Shown: one piece after another, positions 1 through 5,611 of the stretch
How positions within the stretch are numbered: the stretch's first letter is position 1
How the letters are laid out: the number at the start of each line of letters is the position of its first letter
Origin: Patescibacteria group bacterium
GTDB lineage: Bacteria > Patescibacteriota > Gracilibacteria > UM-FILTER-43-11
Direction: 5' to 3'
Assembly: GCA_029260985.1 (NCBI GenBank)
Contig: JAJDCE010000053.1
Location: forward strand, 1-7,929
Length of the DNA stretch: 7,929 nucleotides
Translations under genes and position numbers: made by a program
The notes under the pieces: model-generated
Database searches by the model: none
What the model saw: only the letters and a program-made list of their open reading frames with translations
Told to the model about the DNA's origin: nothing

Positions 1-168
1 TGAACGATCATTTTTAGCCACTTTATACCCCTTAATAAACCCGTGTTTTTTCATCACATCAAGGATCGACACCTTCACTTTAGAGTAAGGCGCCACAGTT
101 CGAAACTGTCTGGCTAAGACAGCATTTCTCACTCGGGTTAATAAATCTGCAATAGGATCTGTGTTCAT
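1..168 (-). CDS. rpsH: 30S ribosomal protein S8, N-terminal part (cut by window edge)
   Basis: Reading the minus strand from the ATG at 168 gives 56 codons open to base 1, beginning MNTDPIADLLTRVRNA, the very conserved start of bacterial S8 (E. coli MSMQDPIADMLTRIRNG). S8 binds the central domain of 16S rRNA and is an early assembly protein of the 30S platform; in E. coli it also represses the spc operon. Only the N-terminal alpha/beta domain is present; about 75 residues of a usual 130 lie outside the window. The gene follows S14 after 35 bp, the normal bacterial order. The AT-rich upstream spacer has no Shine-Dalgarno motif. Identity is clear from the N-terminus and the context. Confidence 0.96.
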   Translation of the reverse strand, partial: MNTDPIADLLTRVRNAVLARQFRTVAPYSKVKVSILDVMKKHGFIKGYKVAKNDRS

Positions 169-203
169 AATTGAAATAGAAAATATAATGTTTACGAGTC
201 GGT

Positions 204-428
204 TTACCAGCTAGACTTCCTAATACCGGTAATCTCGCCCTTGGAGGCTAGTTCACGAAAGCATATTCGGCAGATCTCAAAGTATCTAAGGTAACCTCTT
301 GAACGGCCGCACAACTTACAGCGATTGTAGCAACGCACCCACTTCTTAGGCTTTTTTCCTTGCGAAAGTGCAATCTTCAATTTTCGATTTCGCCTCTCTG
401 TTTTTACAATTAATGCTTTTCGAGCCAT
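204..428 (-). CDS. rpsN: 30S ribosomal protein S14, zinc-binding type, longer than usual
   Basis: S14 sits in the 30S head next to S3 and S10. The 74-residue product starts MARKALIVK and ends in GEITGIRKSSW, both family hallmarks. A zinc-binding set is intact: C37-x2-C40-x12-C53-x2-C56, followed by FRELA. Typical zinc-type S14 has 61 residues and zinc-less E. coli S14 has 101. This one is about 13 residues longer than the zinc type, and the extra basic stretch lies at about residues 13-32, between the N-terminal helix and the first Cys pair. It lies between L5 and S8, as in most bacteria. The start codon is preceded immediately by a heptad-repeat spacer that contains no G on the mRNA strand, so there is no Shine-Dalgarno sequence. 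Stop is TAA. Confidence 0.96.
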   Translation of the reverse strand: MARKALIVKTERRNRKLKIALSQGKKPKKWVRCYNRCKLCGRSRGYLRYFEICRICFRELASKGEITGIRKSSW

Positions 429-462
429 GAATAGTAATTAGTAAATAGTGAATAGTAAATAT
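429..462. repeat. Heptanucleotide tandem array filling the L5/S14 spacer
   Basis: The whole 34-bp gap is 4.9 copies of a degenerate 7-bp unit (+ strand consensus RAATAGT): copies start at 429, 436, 443, 450 and 457, with one variant AATTAGT. The plus strand has no C, so the mRNA segment before the S14 start has no G and should be unstructured. Confidence 0.9.
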
Positions 463-1005
463 TTAGAGCTCTTTCTTAAACGGAAAACCAATTTTCCGAA
501 GAAGTGCCATTCCACCCTCATCATTCTTAGCAGAAGTAACAATAGTAATTTGAATTCCATGGACATTCGTAACATCATCAGGGTTGATTTCAGGGAAAAC
601 CAAAGCCTCTTTAAAGCCAATATTGTAGTTACCCTGACCATCAAATGATTTGAGAGGTAAGCCTCTGAAATCACGTACGCGAGGAAGGACAACAGCAATT
701 AAACGTTCAACCATATCATAAGCCCGTCGCCCACGAACCGTCGTTGTAATACCAACAGGCATTCCCTTTCTGAGCTTAAAGTTAGAAACCGCAATCTTAG
801 CCTTAGTGATAACAGGTTTTTGACCGGTAATTTTAGAAACATTATTAACAACTTCCGAAAAATCCTTCGTATGCTTAGTGAGTGTGCCAATTCCCACATT
901 GATTTTGACTTTTTCAATGCGCGGAACAGCCATTAAACTCTTCAAGCCCAGCTCTTTCTGTACTTCGGGAGCTACCTCTGTTTTCATTCGTTCGTACAAT
1001 GACAT
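463..1005 (-). CDS. rplE: 50S ribosomal protein L5
   Basis: L5 binds 5S rRNA and forms the 50S central protuberance, contacting the P-site tRNA. The 180-residue product matches the usual length (E. coli 179). Visible family signatures include the N-terminal PRIEKVKINVGIG (about 28-40), TGQKPVITKAKIAVSNFKLR (60-79) with GMPVG close behind, the FRGLP segment and the C-terminal GGMALLRKIGFPF. ATG at 1005 starts directly at the family N-terminus MSLYERMK. No Shine-Dalgarno sequence precedes it; the 35 bp upstream are heptad repeats. The stop is TAA, and another heptad array begins right after it. Nothing unusual is seen in the protein itself. Confidence 0.98.
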   Translation of the reverse strand: MSLYERMKTEVAPEVQKELGLKSLMAVPRIEKVKINVGIGTLTKHTKDFSEVVNNVSKITGQKPVITKAKIAVSNFKLRKGMPVGITTTVRGRRAYDMVERLIAVVLPRVRDFRGLPLKSFDGQGNYNIGFKEALVFPEINPDDVTNVHGIQITIVTSAKNDEGGMALLRKIGFPFKKEL

Positions 1006-1040
1006 GTTAGTAATTAGTAATTAGCAAATAGTAATTAAAT
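1006..1040. repeat. Heptanucleotide tandem array filling the L24/L5 spacer
   Basis: The gap between the L24 stop codon and the L5 start codon is exactly 35 bp, which is five 7-bp units starting at 1006, 1013, 1020, 1027 and 1034 (GTTAGTA, ATTAGTA, ATTAGCA and so on). It is the same family and orientation as the array at 429-462. Confidence 0.9.
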
Positions 1041-1415
1041 TTAAGATTTCTTCTTATTGTCTGCTTTAGAAATTGCCTGCTCAACAGACTCATGGCATTT
1101 AGCGCAGACACGGAACTTCTTCCCCGCCCGGCCTGAATGCCGTTCGGACGGGCCTTTTTTAGGGATACTGTAAGCCACACGAGCTGCCTTATTACAATTA
1201 GGGCAGATAAGCATTACTTTTGAGACATCAAAAGGAGCCTCATATTTTATCCTCTGACCAGCCTGCTGAGCTGTTTTCTTGATATGCCGGGTTCGGATAT
1301 TAACCTTTTCTACTGTTACACGATTGGTTTTTTCAAACACACGCATAACCACTCCGGTTTTACCCTTATATTTTCCATCCGCAACCAATACTTTATCTTT
1401 AACTTTGATCTTCAT
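1041..1415 (-). CDS. rplX: 50S ribosomal protein L24 with zinc ribbon and an in-frame GC-rich insert
   Basis: L24 is an assembly initiator that binds the 5' domain of 23S rRNA. The N-terminal KOW motif (KVKDKVLVADGKYKGKTG, about residues 4-21) and the VEKVNIRTRH segment are typical. The C-terminal half has a zinc ribbon, C71-P-N-C74 paired with C104-A-K-C107, as found in many non-proteobacterial L24 proteins. The protein is 124 residues against about 104-110 usually. Part of the excess is residues 88-98 (GPSERHSGRAG), inside the loop between the two Cys pairs. That segment is encoded exactly by a GC-rich 33-bp patch at 1122-1154. Leaving out ten residues restores YSIPKKGKKFRVC, which matches the ordinary family pattern. 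The rest of the excess is a Lys-rich tail. Stop is TAA; no Shine-Dalgarno motif is present. Confidence 0.97.
   Translation of the reverse strand: MKIKVKDKVLVADGKYKGKTGVVMRVFEKTNRVTVEKVNIRTRHIKKTAQQAGQRIKYEAPFDVSKVMLICPNCNKAARVAYSIPKKGPSERHSGRAGKKFRVCAKCHESVEQAISKADNKKKS
1122..1154. repeat. GC-rich palindromic patch inserted in rplX (candidate repeat element)
   Basis: This is 33 bp of almost pure G/C within AT-leaning coding sequence. GCCCG at 1126-1130 can pair with CGGGC at 1149-1153, and CCGT at 1140-1143 with ACGG at 1148-1151; the two stems compete. The length is a multiple of three, so the frame is kept. That it is a mobile palindromic element is an inference. Confidence 0.5.
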
Positions 1416-1453
1416 CTTAGAATTTATAATTAATGTTCGTGGATTAAATGTTA

Positions 1454-1488
1454 ACTTAGAGCTTAGAGCTTAAGACTTAAAGCTATCT
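1454..1488. repeat. Second type of heptanucleotide array, L14/L24 spacer
   Basis: About five 7-bp units with + strand consensus RCTTARA start at 1454, 1461, 1468, 1475 and 1482; the last is degenerate and overlaps the L14 stop codon (1487-1489). The unit differs from the AATAGTA type, but the period is the same. The rest of the 71-bp spacer (1416-1453) is AT-rich with no clear motif. Confidence 0.75.
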
Positions 1489-1858
1489 AGAGCACTTCTG
1501 GTGCTAATGAAATAATCTTCTGATAACCTTTTTGGCGAAGCTCTCGGGCAATGGGTCCGAATACACGAGTTCCTTTTGGCTGACCACCTTCTTTATTGAT
1601 GATAATGCAGGCATTTTCATCAAACTTGAGGTAGGAACCGTCAGAGCGGCGAATAGGTTTAGTGGTTCGCACAATCACAGCGCGTTCAACCGAATGACTT
1701 TTAACCACACCACGTGGAGAAGCAGATTTCACTGCAACCACAATCACATCGCCTACATGGGCATAACGTCTTTTAGAGCCACCCAATACTTTGATGCACA
1801 TCACTTTCTTGGCTCCGGTATTATCCGCTACGTTGAGAATTGTCTGAGGTTGAATCAT
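1487..1858 (-). CDS. rplN: 50S ribosomal protein L14
   Basis: L14 lies at the subunit interface, where it forms an intersubunit bridge and contacts L19. The product has 123 residues, the same as E. coli, and aligns from end to end: MIQPQTILNVADNTGA, KVMCIKVLGGSKRRYA, DGSYLKFDENAC and the terminal SLAPEVL are all family signatures. No part is missing or added. It stops with TAG, whereas most genes in the window use TAA. The start follows the AT-only run 1859-1874, without a Shine-Dalgarno sequence. Confidence 0.98.
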   Translation of the reverse strand: MIQPQTILNVADNTGAKKVMCIKVLGGSKRRYAHVGDVIVVAVKSASPRGVVKSHSVERAVIVRTTKPIRRSDGSYLKFDENACIIINKEGGQPKGTRVFGPIARELRQKGYQKIISLAPEVL

Positions 1859-1878
1859 TATAATTAATTAATATTTCT

Positions 1879-1947
1879 ACAATTGGTCCCTCTCGCCTCA
1901 GGCGGGGTCCCACAATCGGACCTACTATTGGTCCTTCAATTGGTCAA
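1879..1947. repeat. Degenerate 12-bp repeat array over the S17 3' end and S17/L14 spacer
   Basis: Three adjacent 12-bp units start at 1912, 1924 and 1936 (ACAATCGGACCT, ACTATTGGTCCT, TCAATTGGTCAA). A fourth (ACAATTGGTCCC) starts at 1879, separated by a GC-rich stretch. Those GC-rich bases, about 1888-1907, can fold on the plus strand as a stem around the triplet TCA (1898-1900). The array covers the last codons of S17. Confidence 0.7.
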
Positions 1948-2164
1948 TAACTTTCCATCGTTTCAATTTACTTACAGGACGAGTCTCAGCAATAGTTACC
2001 TCATCTCCGATTTCGTATTTAGAACTGTCTTCACAATGCGCATAGAACTTCTTAGAAGTCTGATAACGCTTCTTATATTTTGGATGTCGCTTATACGTGA
2101 CAACCGTAACCACTAAGGTATTCATCATTTTATTGCTGGTAACAACTCCGATTTTAGATCTCAT
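1925..2164 (-). CDS. rpsQ: 30S ribosomal protein S17, C-terminus encoded by repeats
   Basis: S17 is a primary binder of 16S rRNA helices 7 and 11 in the 30S body. The 79-residue product shows the OB-fold family features: GVVTSNKMMNTLVVTV (6-21), the RHPKYKKRY loop (26-34), GDEVTIAETRPVSKLKRWKV (53-72). Family members usually stop shortly after the KRW segment. Here the tail IDQLKDQ is encoded by two of the 12-bp repeat units that continue into the spacer, so the natural end may have been replaced or lengthened by repeats. It ends with TAG and starts with ATG after a 27-bp gap from L29, without a Shine-Dalgarno motif. Confidence 0.96.
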   Translation of the reverse strand: MRSKIGVVTSNKMMNTLVVTVVTYKRHPKYKKRYQTSKKFYAHCEDSSKYEIGDEVTIAETRPVSKLKRWKVIDQLKDQ

Positions 2165-2191
2165 GGGTTAGCTTTGTAATGAATAAAGTTA

Positions 2192-2470
2192 TTATTTATC
2201 GTCTTTCTTGTCCTTGGCCTCTGCCTTTTCAGTTACTTTAGCAGTAACAGTTTCTTTCTTTGCAGGCTTTTTAGCTTCTTCAGCTTCTACTTCTTTTAAA
2301 GCTGTTAGTATCTGAGCTACATAGCGTTTAATTTTACCAACCTTGCTTTGGTCTTTCTCGTGTTTGGTTTTGACATTAATCCGAATCTTGAGAAAGTCTT
2401 TACGAGTCTTATCAAGCTCTTGCAGCAATTCCTTCTTAGTCGATGATCGTAGTTCTTGAATAGTTAACAT
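2192..2470 (-). CDS. rpmC: 50S ribosomal protein L29 with charged C-terminal tail
   Basis: L29 is a small helical-hairpin protein near the peptide exit tunnel, where it helps bind trigger factor and the signal recognition particle. The core is residues 1-61 and shows the family layout: MLTIQELRSSTKKELLQEL, a second helix with KDFLKIRINVKTKHEKDQSKVGKIKRYVAQI, and an end in LKE. Family length is about 63-70; this product has 92. The extra 31 residues (62-92) are low-complexity Ala/Lys/Glu sequence ending AEAKDKKDDK, probably disordered. It lies between L16 (11-bp gap) and S17, the standard position. Identity rests on the core pattern and synteny. Confidence 0.95.
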   Translation of the reverse strand: MLTIQELRSSTKKELLQELDKTRKDFLKIRINVKTKHEKDQSKVGKIKRYVAQILTALKEVEAEEAKKPAKKETVTAKVTEKAEAKDKKDDK

Positions 2471-2481
2471 CAGTCTTAAAT

Positions 2482-2898
2482 TTAGTTATGTCTTAGTACA
2501 AATCGGGTTTTAATGGGCAGTTTTGAATCAGCCAATCGGAAGGCTTCTCGGGCAATATCTTCAGGCACACCGTCCATTTCAAACAAAATGCGACCTGGCT
2601 TAACCTTTGATACAAAGAATTCAACACTCCCTTTACCTGAACCCATAGGAACCTCAGCAGGCTTTCGACTAATGGGTGTGTGTGGGAAGACCCGAATCCA
2701 GATTTTTCCACCACGCTTGACATAACGAGTCATAGCACGACGAGCGGCTTCTATCTGTCGAGAGGTAAGCTCACCAGTTGCCTGAGCCTTCAAGCCGAAA
2801 GTTCCAAAACTGACTGCATTTCCAACTTGTGACTTTCCCGAGAACGTTCCTCGGCCTCGATGGACCTTCCTATACTTTTGCTTCTTTGGCTGTAACAT
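2482..2898 (-). CDS. rplP: 50S ribosomal protein L16
   Basis: L16 binds 23S rRNA near the A site and supports aminoacyl-tRNA accommodation. The 138-residue product (E. coli 136) has the full family pattern: MLQPKKQKYRKVHRGRG, the long segment FGTFGLKAQATGELTSRQIEAARRA (31-55), KIWIRVFPHTPISRKP (65-80), MGSGKGSVEFFV and EMDGV. By hand alignment the Arg81 of E. coli, which the RoxA oxygenase hydroxylates there, corresponds to Pro84 here (AEVPMGSGKG). That residue varies between bacteria. The start is ATG at 2898; upstream lies a 77-bp spacer with a heptad-phased inverted repeat. Confidence 0.98.
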   Translation of the reverse strand: MLQPKKQKYRKVHRGRGTFSGKSQVGNAVSFGTFGLKAQATGELTSRQIEAARRAMTRYVKRGGKIWIRVFPHTPISRKPAEVPMGSGKGSVEFFVSKVKPGRILFEMDGVPEDIAREAFRLADSKLPIKTRFVLRHN

Positions 2899-2911
2899 AT
2901 TAGATAAATGT

Positions 2912-2974
2912 TTATTCTCTATTTTCTAATCGCTATTTTTAAAACAAATAGTAAATAGAAAATAATAAATAGTA
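2912..2974. repeat. Heptad-phased inverted array and hairpin in the S3/L16 spacer
   Basis: A continuous 7-bp phase runs through 63 bp. The left half has units of the CTATTTT type, the right half units of the complementary AATAGTA/AATAGAA type. They can fold as TATTTTCTA (2920-2928) with TAGAAAATA (2956-2964), a 4x4 internal loop, then CTATTT (2933-2938) with AAATAG (2946-2951) around a 7-nt loop. Confidence 0.75.
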
Positions 2975-2975
2975 A

Positions 2976-3668
2976 TTAAGCTTCTGTCTCCTCTTCAACC
3001 TTCTCTCTCTTAACCTGTTGCTCCTTAATCGCTTTCTCCTTCTTAAACACAAGCCCTTTATAAACCCACACCTTAATACCAATTACACCATAAGTTGTAT
3101 TAGCGACTACCTTACAAAAATCAATATCTGCCCGAAGAGTATGAAGTGGGATATTGCCTTCTTTAAAATATTCATTTCGAGCGATTTCAACACCGTTCAA
3201 ACGACCGGCAATTTGAACCTTCACCCCTTTAGCGCCAGCTTCAATCGCTCTCTGTAAGTTCATTTTAACCGCACGGCGATATGCAATACGACGTTCAATT
3301 TGTGAAGCAATTTGCTCACCGATTAAACGAGCGCTCAAATCCGGATCGGTCACCTCATGAATATTTACATCGATATTCTGATGGTACTTACGCCTCAAAT
3401 AATCTTTCAAATCCTCAATCAAAACTCCCTGTCGACCAATCACAAGACCAGGCTTTGCAGCATAAACATTAATGTTCACTTTTTTAGCATTGCGTTCAAT
3501 TTCAACCTGAGTCACAGCAGCGTTTTTAAGTCGTGCATGAATCACCTTCTTGAGCTCTAAATCAGCATGGAAAAACTTAGAAAAGTCACGCTTAGATGCA
3601 AACCACTTGGAAGGCCAAGTGTTGATGATACCGATGCGAAGTCCTATTGGATTAACTTTTTGACCCAT
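2976..3668 (-). CDS. rpsC: 30S ribosomal protein S3
   Basis: S3 forms part of the mRNA entry channel in the 30S head and takes part in ribosomal helicase activity. The product has 230 residues (E. coli 233). MGQKVNPIGLRIGI is the invariant N-terminus. A type II KH domain follows with its GRQG loop at residues 78-81 in GLVIGRQGVLIEDL. The C-terminal domain shows RRAVKMNLQRAIEAGAKGVKVQIAGRLNGVEIAR (131-164) and ends in a short Lys/Glu-rich tail. ATG at 3668 gives the family start precisely. The gene lies 29 bp after L22, and the upstream bases are A/T-rich with no Shine-Dalgarno motif. Confidence 0.98.
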   Translation of the reverse strand: MGQKVNPIGLRIGIINTWPSKWFASKRDFSKFFHADLELKKVIHARLKNAAVTQVEIERNAKKVNINVYAAKPGLVIGRQGVLIEDLKDYLRRKYHQNIDVNIHEVTDPDLSARLIGEQIASQIERRIAYRRAVKMNLQRAIEAGAKGVKVQIAGRLNGVEIARNEYFKEGNIPLHTLRADIDFCKVVANTTYGVIGIKVWVYKGLVFKKEKAIKEQQVKREKVEEETEA

Positions 3669-3697
3669 GAGAATTTATGAAGATAAAAATAATAAGT

Positions 3698-4153
3698 TTA
3701 CTTAGTCTCAGTCTTTTCTTTAGTTTTTTTCTCAGTAGTTTTCTTAGGCTTTGCCACTTTCTTCTCGACCTTCTCCTTCGCTGGTTTTGAGTCTTCTTTC
3801 TCCTTTTTTGGAACAGGCTTTGCGGACTCAAGAACTCCAACCTCTACTGTGATATGAGAAGTTCGCTTTCGAATCGGATGCGTACGACCTCTGGAAATAG
3901 GCAAAGAGCGTTTATGAGTTGGACCTTTAGTAACTAAAATCTTGGTGATAACAAGATCATCAAAGGATTGTTTAAAATTATTCTTCGCATTCGAAGCTGA
4001 AGAGTGAACTACTTTATAGAGGATCTTTGCGCCTTTCTTAGGAGTAAACTTAAGAATATCTAAAGCTTCCTTTACTCCTTTCCCACGAACAAGCCCAGCG
4101 ACTAAATTCGCTTTTTTGGGTGAGATCCTAATTCTTCGTAATACTGCGATCAT
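3698..4153 (-). CDS. rplV: 50S ribosomal protein L22 with long Lys-rich tail
   Basis: L22 binds all domains of 23S rRNA and lines the peptide exit tunnel with its beta-hairpin loop. Residues 1-107 are the normal family core: RISPKKANLVAGLVRGK (9-25), the SASNAKNN helix, and the loop SRGRTHPIRKRTSHITVEV (88-106) that reaches into the tunnel. E. coli L22 is 110 residues, while this product has 151. Residues 109-151 form a low-complexity tail rich in Lys, Glu, Thr and Pro, probably disordered and solvent-exposed. The tail's codons are A-rich but in frame, with no sign of frameshift. It starts 9 bp after the S19 stop codon. Confidence 0.97.
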   Translation of the reverse strand: MIAVLRRIRISPKKANLVAGLVRGKGVKEALDILKFTPKKGAKILYKVVHSSASNAKNNFKQSFDDLVITKILVTKGPTHKRSLPISRGRTHPIRKRTSHITVEVGVLESAKPVPKKEKEDSKPAKEKVEKKVAKPKKTTEKKTKEKTETK

Positions 4154-4162
4154 AAGTGTTGG

Positions 4163-4441
4163 TTAAGCTTGAGATTTGGCCATTTTACCGCCATGACTCT
4201 TAAATTTACGAGTGGGTGCGAATTCTCCTAGTTTATGCCCCACCATATTTTCAGTTACAAATACAGAAATATGAGTCTTTCCATTATGGACACCGATTGT
4301 ATGACCTACAAACTCTGGTGAGATAGCGCAATTGCGCCTCCAGGTTCGAATCACCCGCTTCTGACCAGAAGCCTCCATCTCCTGCACTTTTTTTAAAAGT
4401 GTTGGGTCTACATATATTCCTTTTTTGAGAGATCTACTCAT
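4163..4441 (-). CDS. rpsS: 30S ribosomal protein S19
   Basis: S19 sits in the 30S head, pairs with S13 and contacts the A-site tRNA and bridge B1a. The product has 92 residues, the usual length. MSRSLKKGIYVD, RTWRRNCAISPEFVGHTIGVHNGKTH (about 32-57) and the block MVGHKLGEFAPTRKFKSHGG (66-85) are diagnostic. The start is ATG at 4441, and the upstream sequence on the mRNA is AT-rich without a Shine-Dalgarno sequence. It lies between L2 and L22, in the standard order. Confidence 0.98.
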   Translation of the reverse strand: MSRSLKKGIYVDPTLLKKVQEMEASGQKRVIRTWRRNCAISPEFVGHTIGVHNGKTHISVFVTENMVGHKLGEFAPTRKFKSHGGKMAKSQA

Positions 4442-4475
4442 ATTAATTAATTAGTTATTCATTGAGCTTAAGACT
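4442..4475. repeat. Short degenerate repeats in the L2/S19 spacer
   Basis: This 34-bp gap reads like a mixture of the two heptad types: an AATTAGT/TATTCAT portion at about 4449-4462, then GAGCTTAAGACTC (4464-4476), close to palindromic and related to the RCTTARA units at 1454-1488. The periodicity is weaker than in the other arrays. Confidence 0.45.
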
Positions 4476-5306
4476 CTATTTTTTTCGTCTTTTGACAATC
4501 ATATGATCAGTATTCTTTGATCGACGTGTTTTCACGCCAAGCGCAGGTTTACCCCAAGGTGTTTTGGGATGTTTCATTCCAATAGGAGCTCCACCTTCAC
4601 CACCACCATGTGGATGATCAGCTGGATTCATCGCCTTACCTGACACTTGCGGTCGTCGTCCCATATGACGCATTCGACCTGCCTTACCAATCACGATATT
4701 ACTATGATCAACATTGCTAACAGACCCTATAGAGGCATAACAATCCTTAGAAACGTATCGTACTTCACCTGATGGCATCATCACCTGAGCAAGTTCACTG
4801 TCCAAAGACATAATCTTTCCGGATGAACCCGCTGATCGAATTGCCTGAGCACCTCTTCCTTGTTTCAGTTCTAAATCATAAATATCAAAGCCAACTGGAA
4901 TATTACGAATCTGCATACTATTACCTGGCTTAACCTTAGCCTTTTCACTACAAACGATCTTATCACCCACCATCAAACCATGAGGGGCAATAATGTAACG
5001 CTTATCACCATCAGCATAAACCAATAAGGCAATAAAAGCGGTCCGATTTGGATCATACTCAATCGTCTCAACACGAGCGGGAATATTAAGCTTTTCAAAC
5101 CGTTTACTATCAATCAAACGATAACGACGCTTAGCTCCTCCACCTCGATGGCGAACCGTAATCCGACCTTGATTATTGCGTCCGGATTTCTGCTTCATTG
5201 GCTTCAGAAGACTCTTTAGAGGGCTTTTAGTGGAAATCTCTTCAAAAGCATTCACACTCATGCCGCGTCGTCCCGGTGTTGTTGGTTTATACTTTTTTAC
5301 AGGCAT
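4476..5306 (-). CDS. rplB: 50S ribosomal protein L2
   Basis: L2 is the most conserved large-subunit protein; it is needed for subunit association and supports the peptidyl-transferase centre. The product has 276 residues (E. coli 273). The N-terminal KKYKPTTPGRRGMSV, the OB-fold region with NNQGRITVRHRGGGAKRRYR (44-63), and the SH3-like domain are present. The C-terminal AMNPADHPHGGGEGG block (225-239) contains the conserved histidines (231 and 233) in the loop that holds E. coli His229. It overlaps the L23 stop codon by one base (TAATG), which suggests coupled translation. Stop is TAG. Confidence 0.99.
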   Translation of the reverse strand: MPVKKYKPTTPGRRGMSVNAFEEISTKSPLKSLLKPMKQKSGRNNQGRITVRHRGGGAKRRYRLIDSKRFEKLNIPARVETIEYDPNRTAFIALLVYADGDKRYIIAPHGLMVGDKIVCSEKAKVKPGNSMQIRNIPVGFDIYDLELKQGRGAQAIRSAGSSGKIMSLDSELAQVMMPSGEVRYVSKDCYASIGSVSNVDHSNIVIGKAGRMRHMGRRPQVSGKAMNPADHPHGGGEGGAPIGMKHPKTPWGKPALGVKTRRSKNTDHMIVKRRKK

Positions 5307-5602
5307 TACGTGGTTTTAACTTTATTAAAATCAATGGACTGTTTTGGGGCTAACGTTATCACTGCTTTTTTTGCACTCAATCGCTTAGTAATAGAGCGGC
5401 CCCTGCCAACCATCCGAACCTTTTTAAGAACTGGGATAATATTCACTGCCTTCACTTTAGTTCCATAAAAGGTTTCAATCGCTTTTCTAACTTCCACTTT
5501 ATTAGCATCCAAATGAACTAAGAAAGTATATTTCCTTAACCCCTGAGCATTAGTGCTCTTTTCCGTTACTACCGGTGATAGAAGTACCTGGCTAGCGTTC
5601 AT
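5306..5602 (-). CDS. rplW: 50S ribosomal protein L23
   Basis: L23 lies at the tunnel exit and docks trigger factor and SRP. The product has 98 residues (E. coli 100). LLSPVVTEKSTNA (7-19), KYTFLVHLDANKVEVRKAIETFYGTKVKAVNI (24-55) and the GRGRSITKRLSAKKAVITL region are typical. The stop TAA shares its last A with the L2 ATG. Its own start is 9 bp after the L4 stop codon; the upstream mRNA is AT-rich with no Shine-Dalgarno sequence. Nothing odd is seen. Confidence 0.98.
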   Translation of the reverse strand: MNASQVLLSPVVTEKSTNAQGLRKYTFLVHLDANKVEVRKAIETFYGTKVKAVNIIPVLKKVRMVGRGRSITKRLSAKKAVITLAPKQSIDFNKVKTT

Positions 5603-5611
5603 GAGGTTAAA

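Noticed and set aside
429..462. Tandem repeats as a CRISPR array.
   Set aside because: The units are 7 bp, directly adjacent and degenerate, with no spacers and no cas genes.
1532..1867. Plus-strand open frame opposite L14, and similar frames opposite L5, L24, L16, S3, L4 and L3.
   Set aside because: All are antisense to unmistakable ribosomal genes, resemble no family I know, and are explained by the codon use of the real genes.
4492..4497. TTGACA on the plus strand near the L2 3' end as a promoter.
   Set aside because: There is no -10 box at usable spacing and no plus-strand gene downstream.
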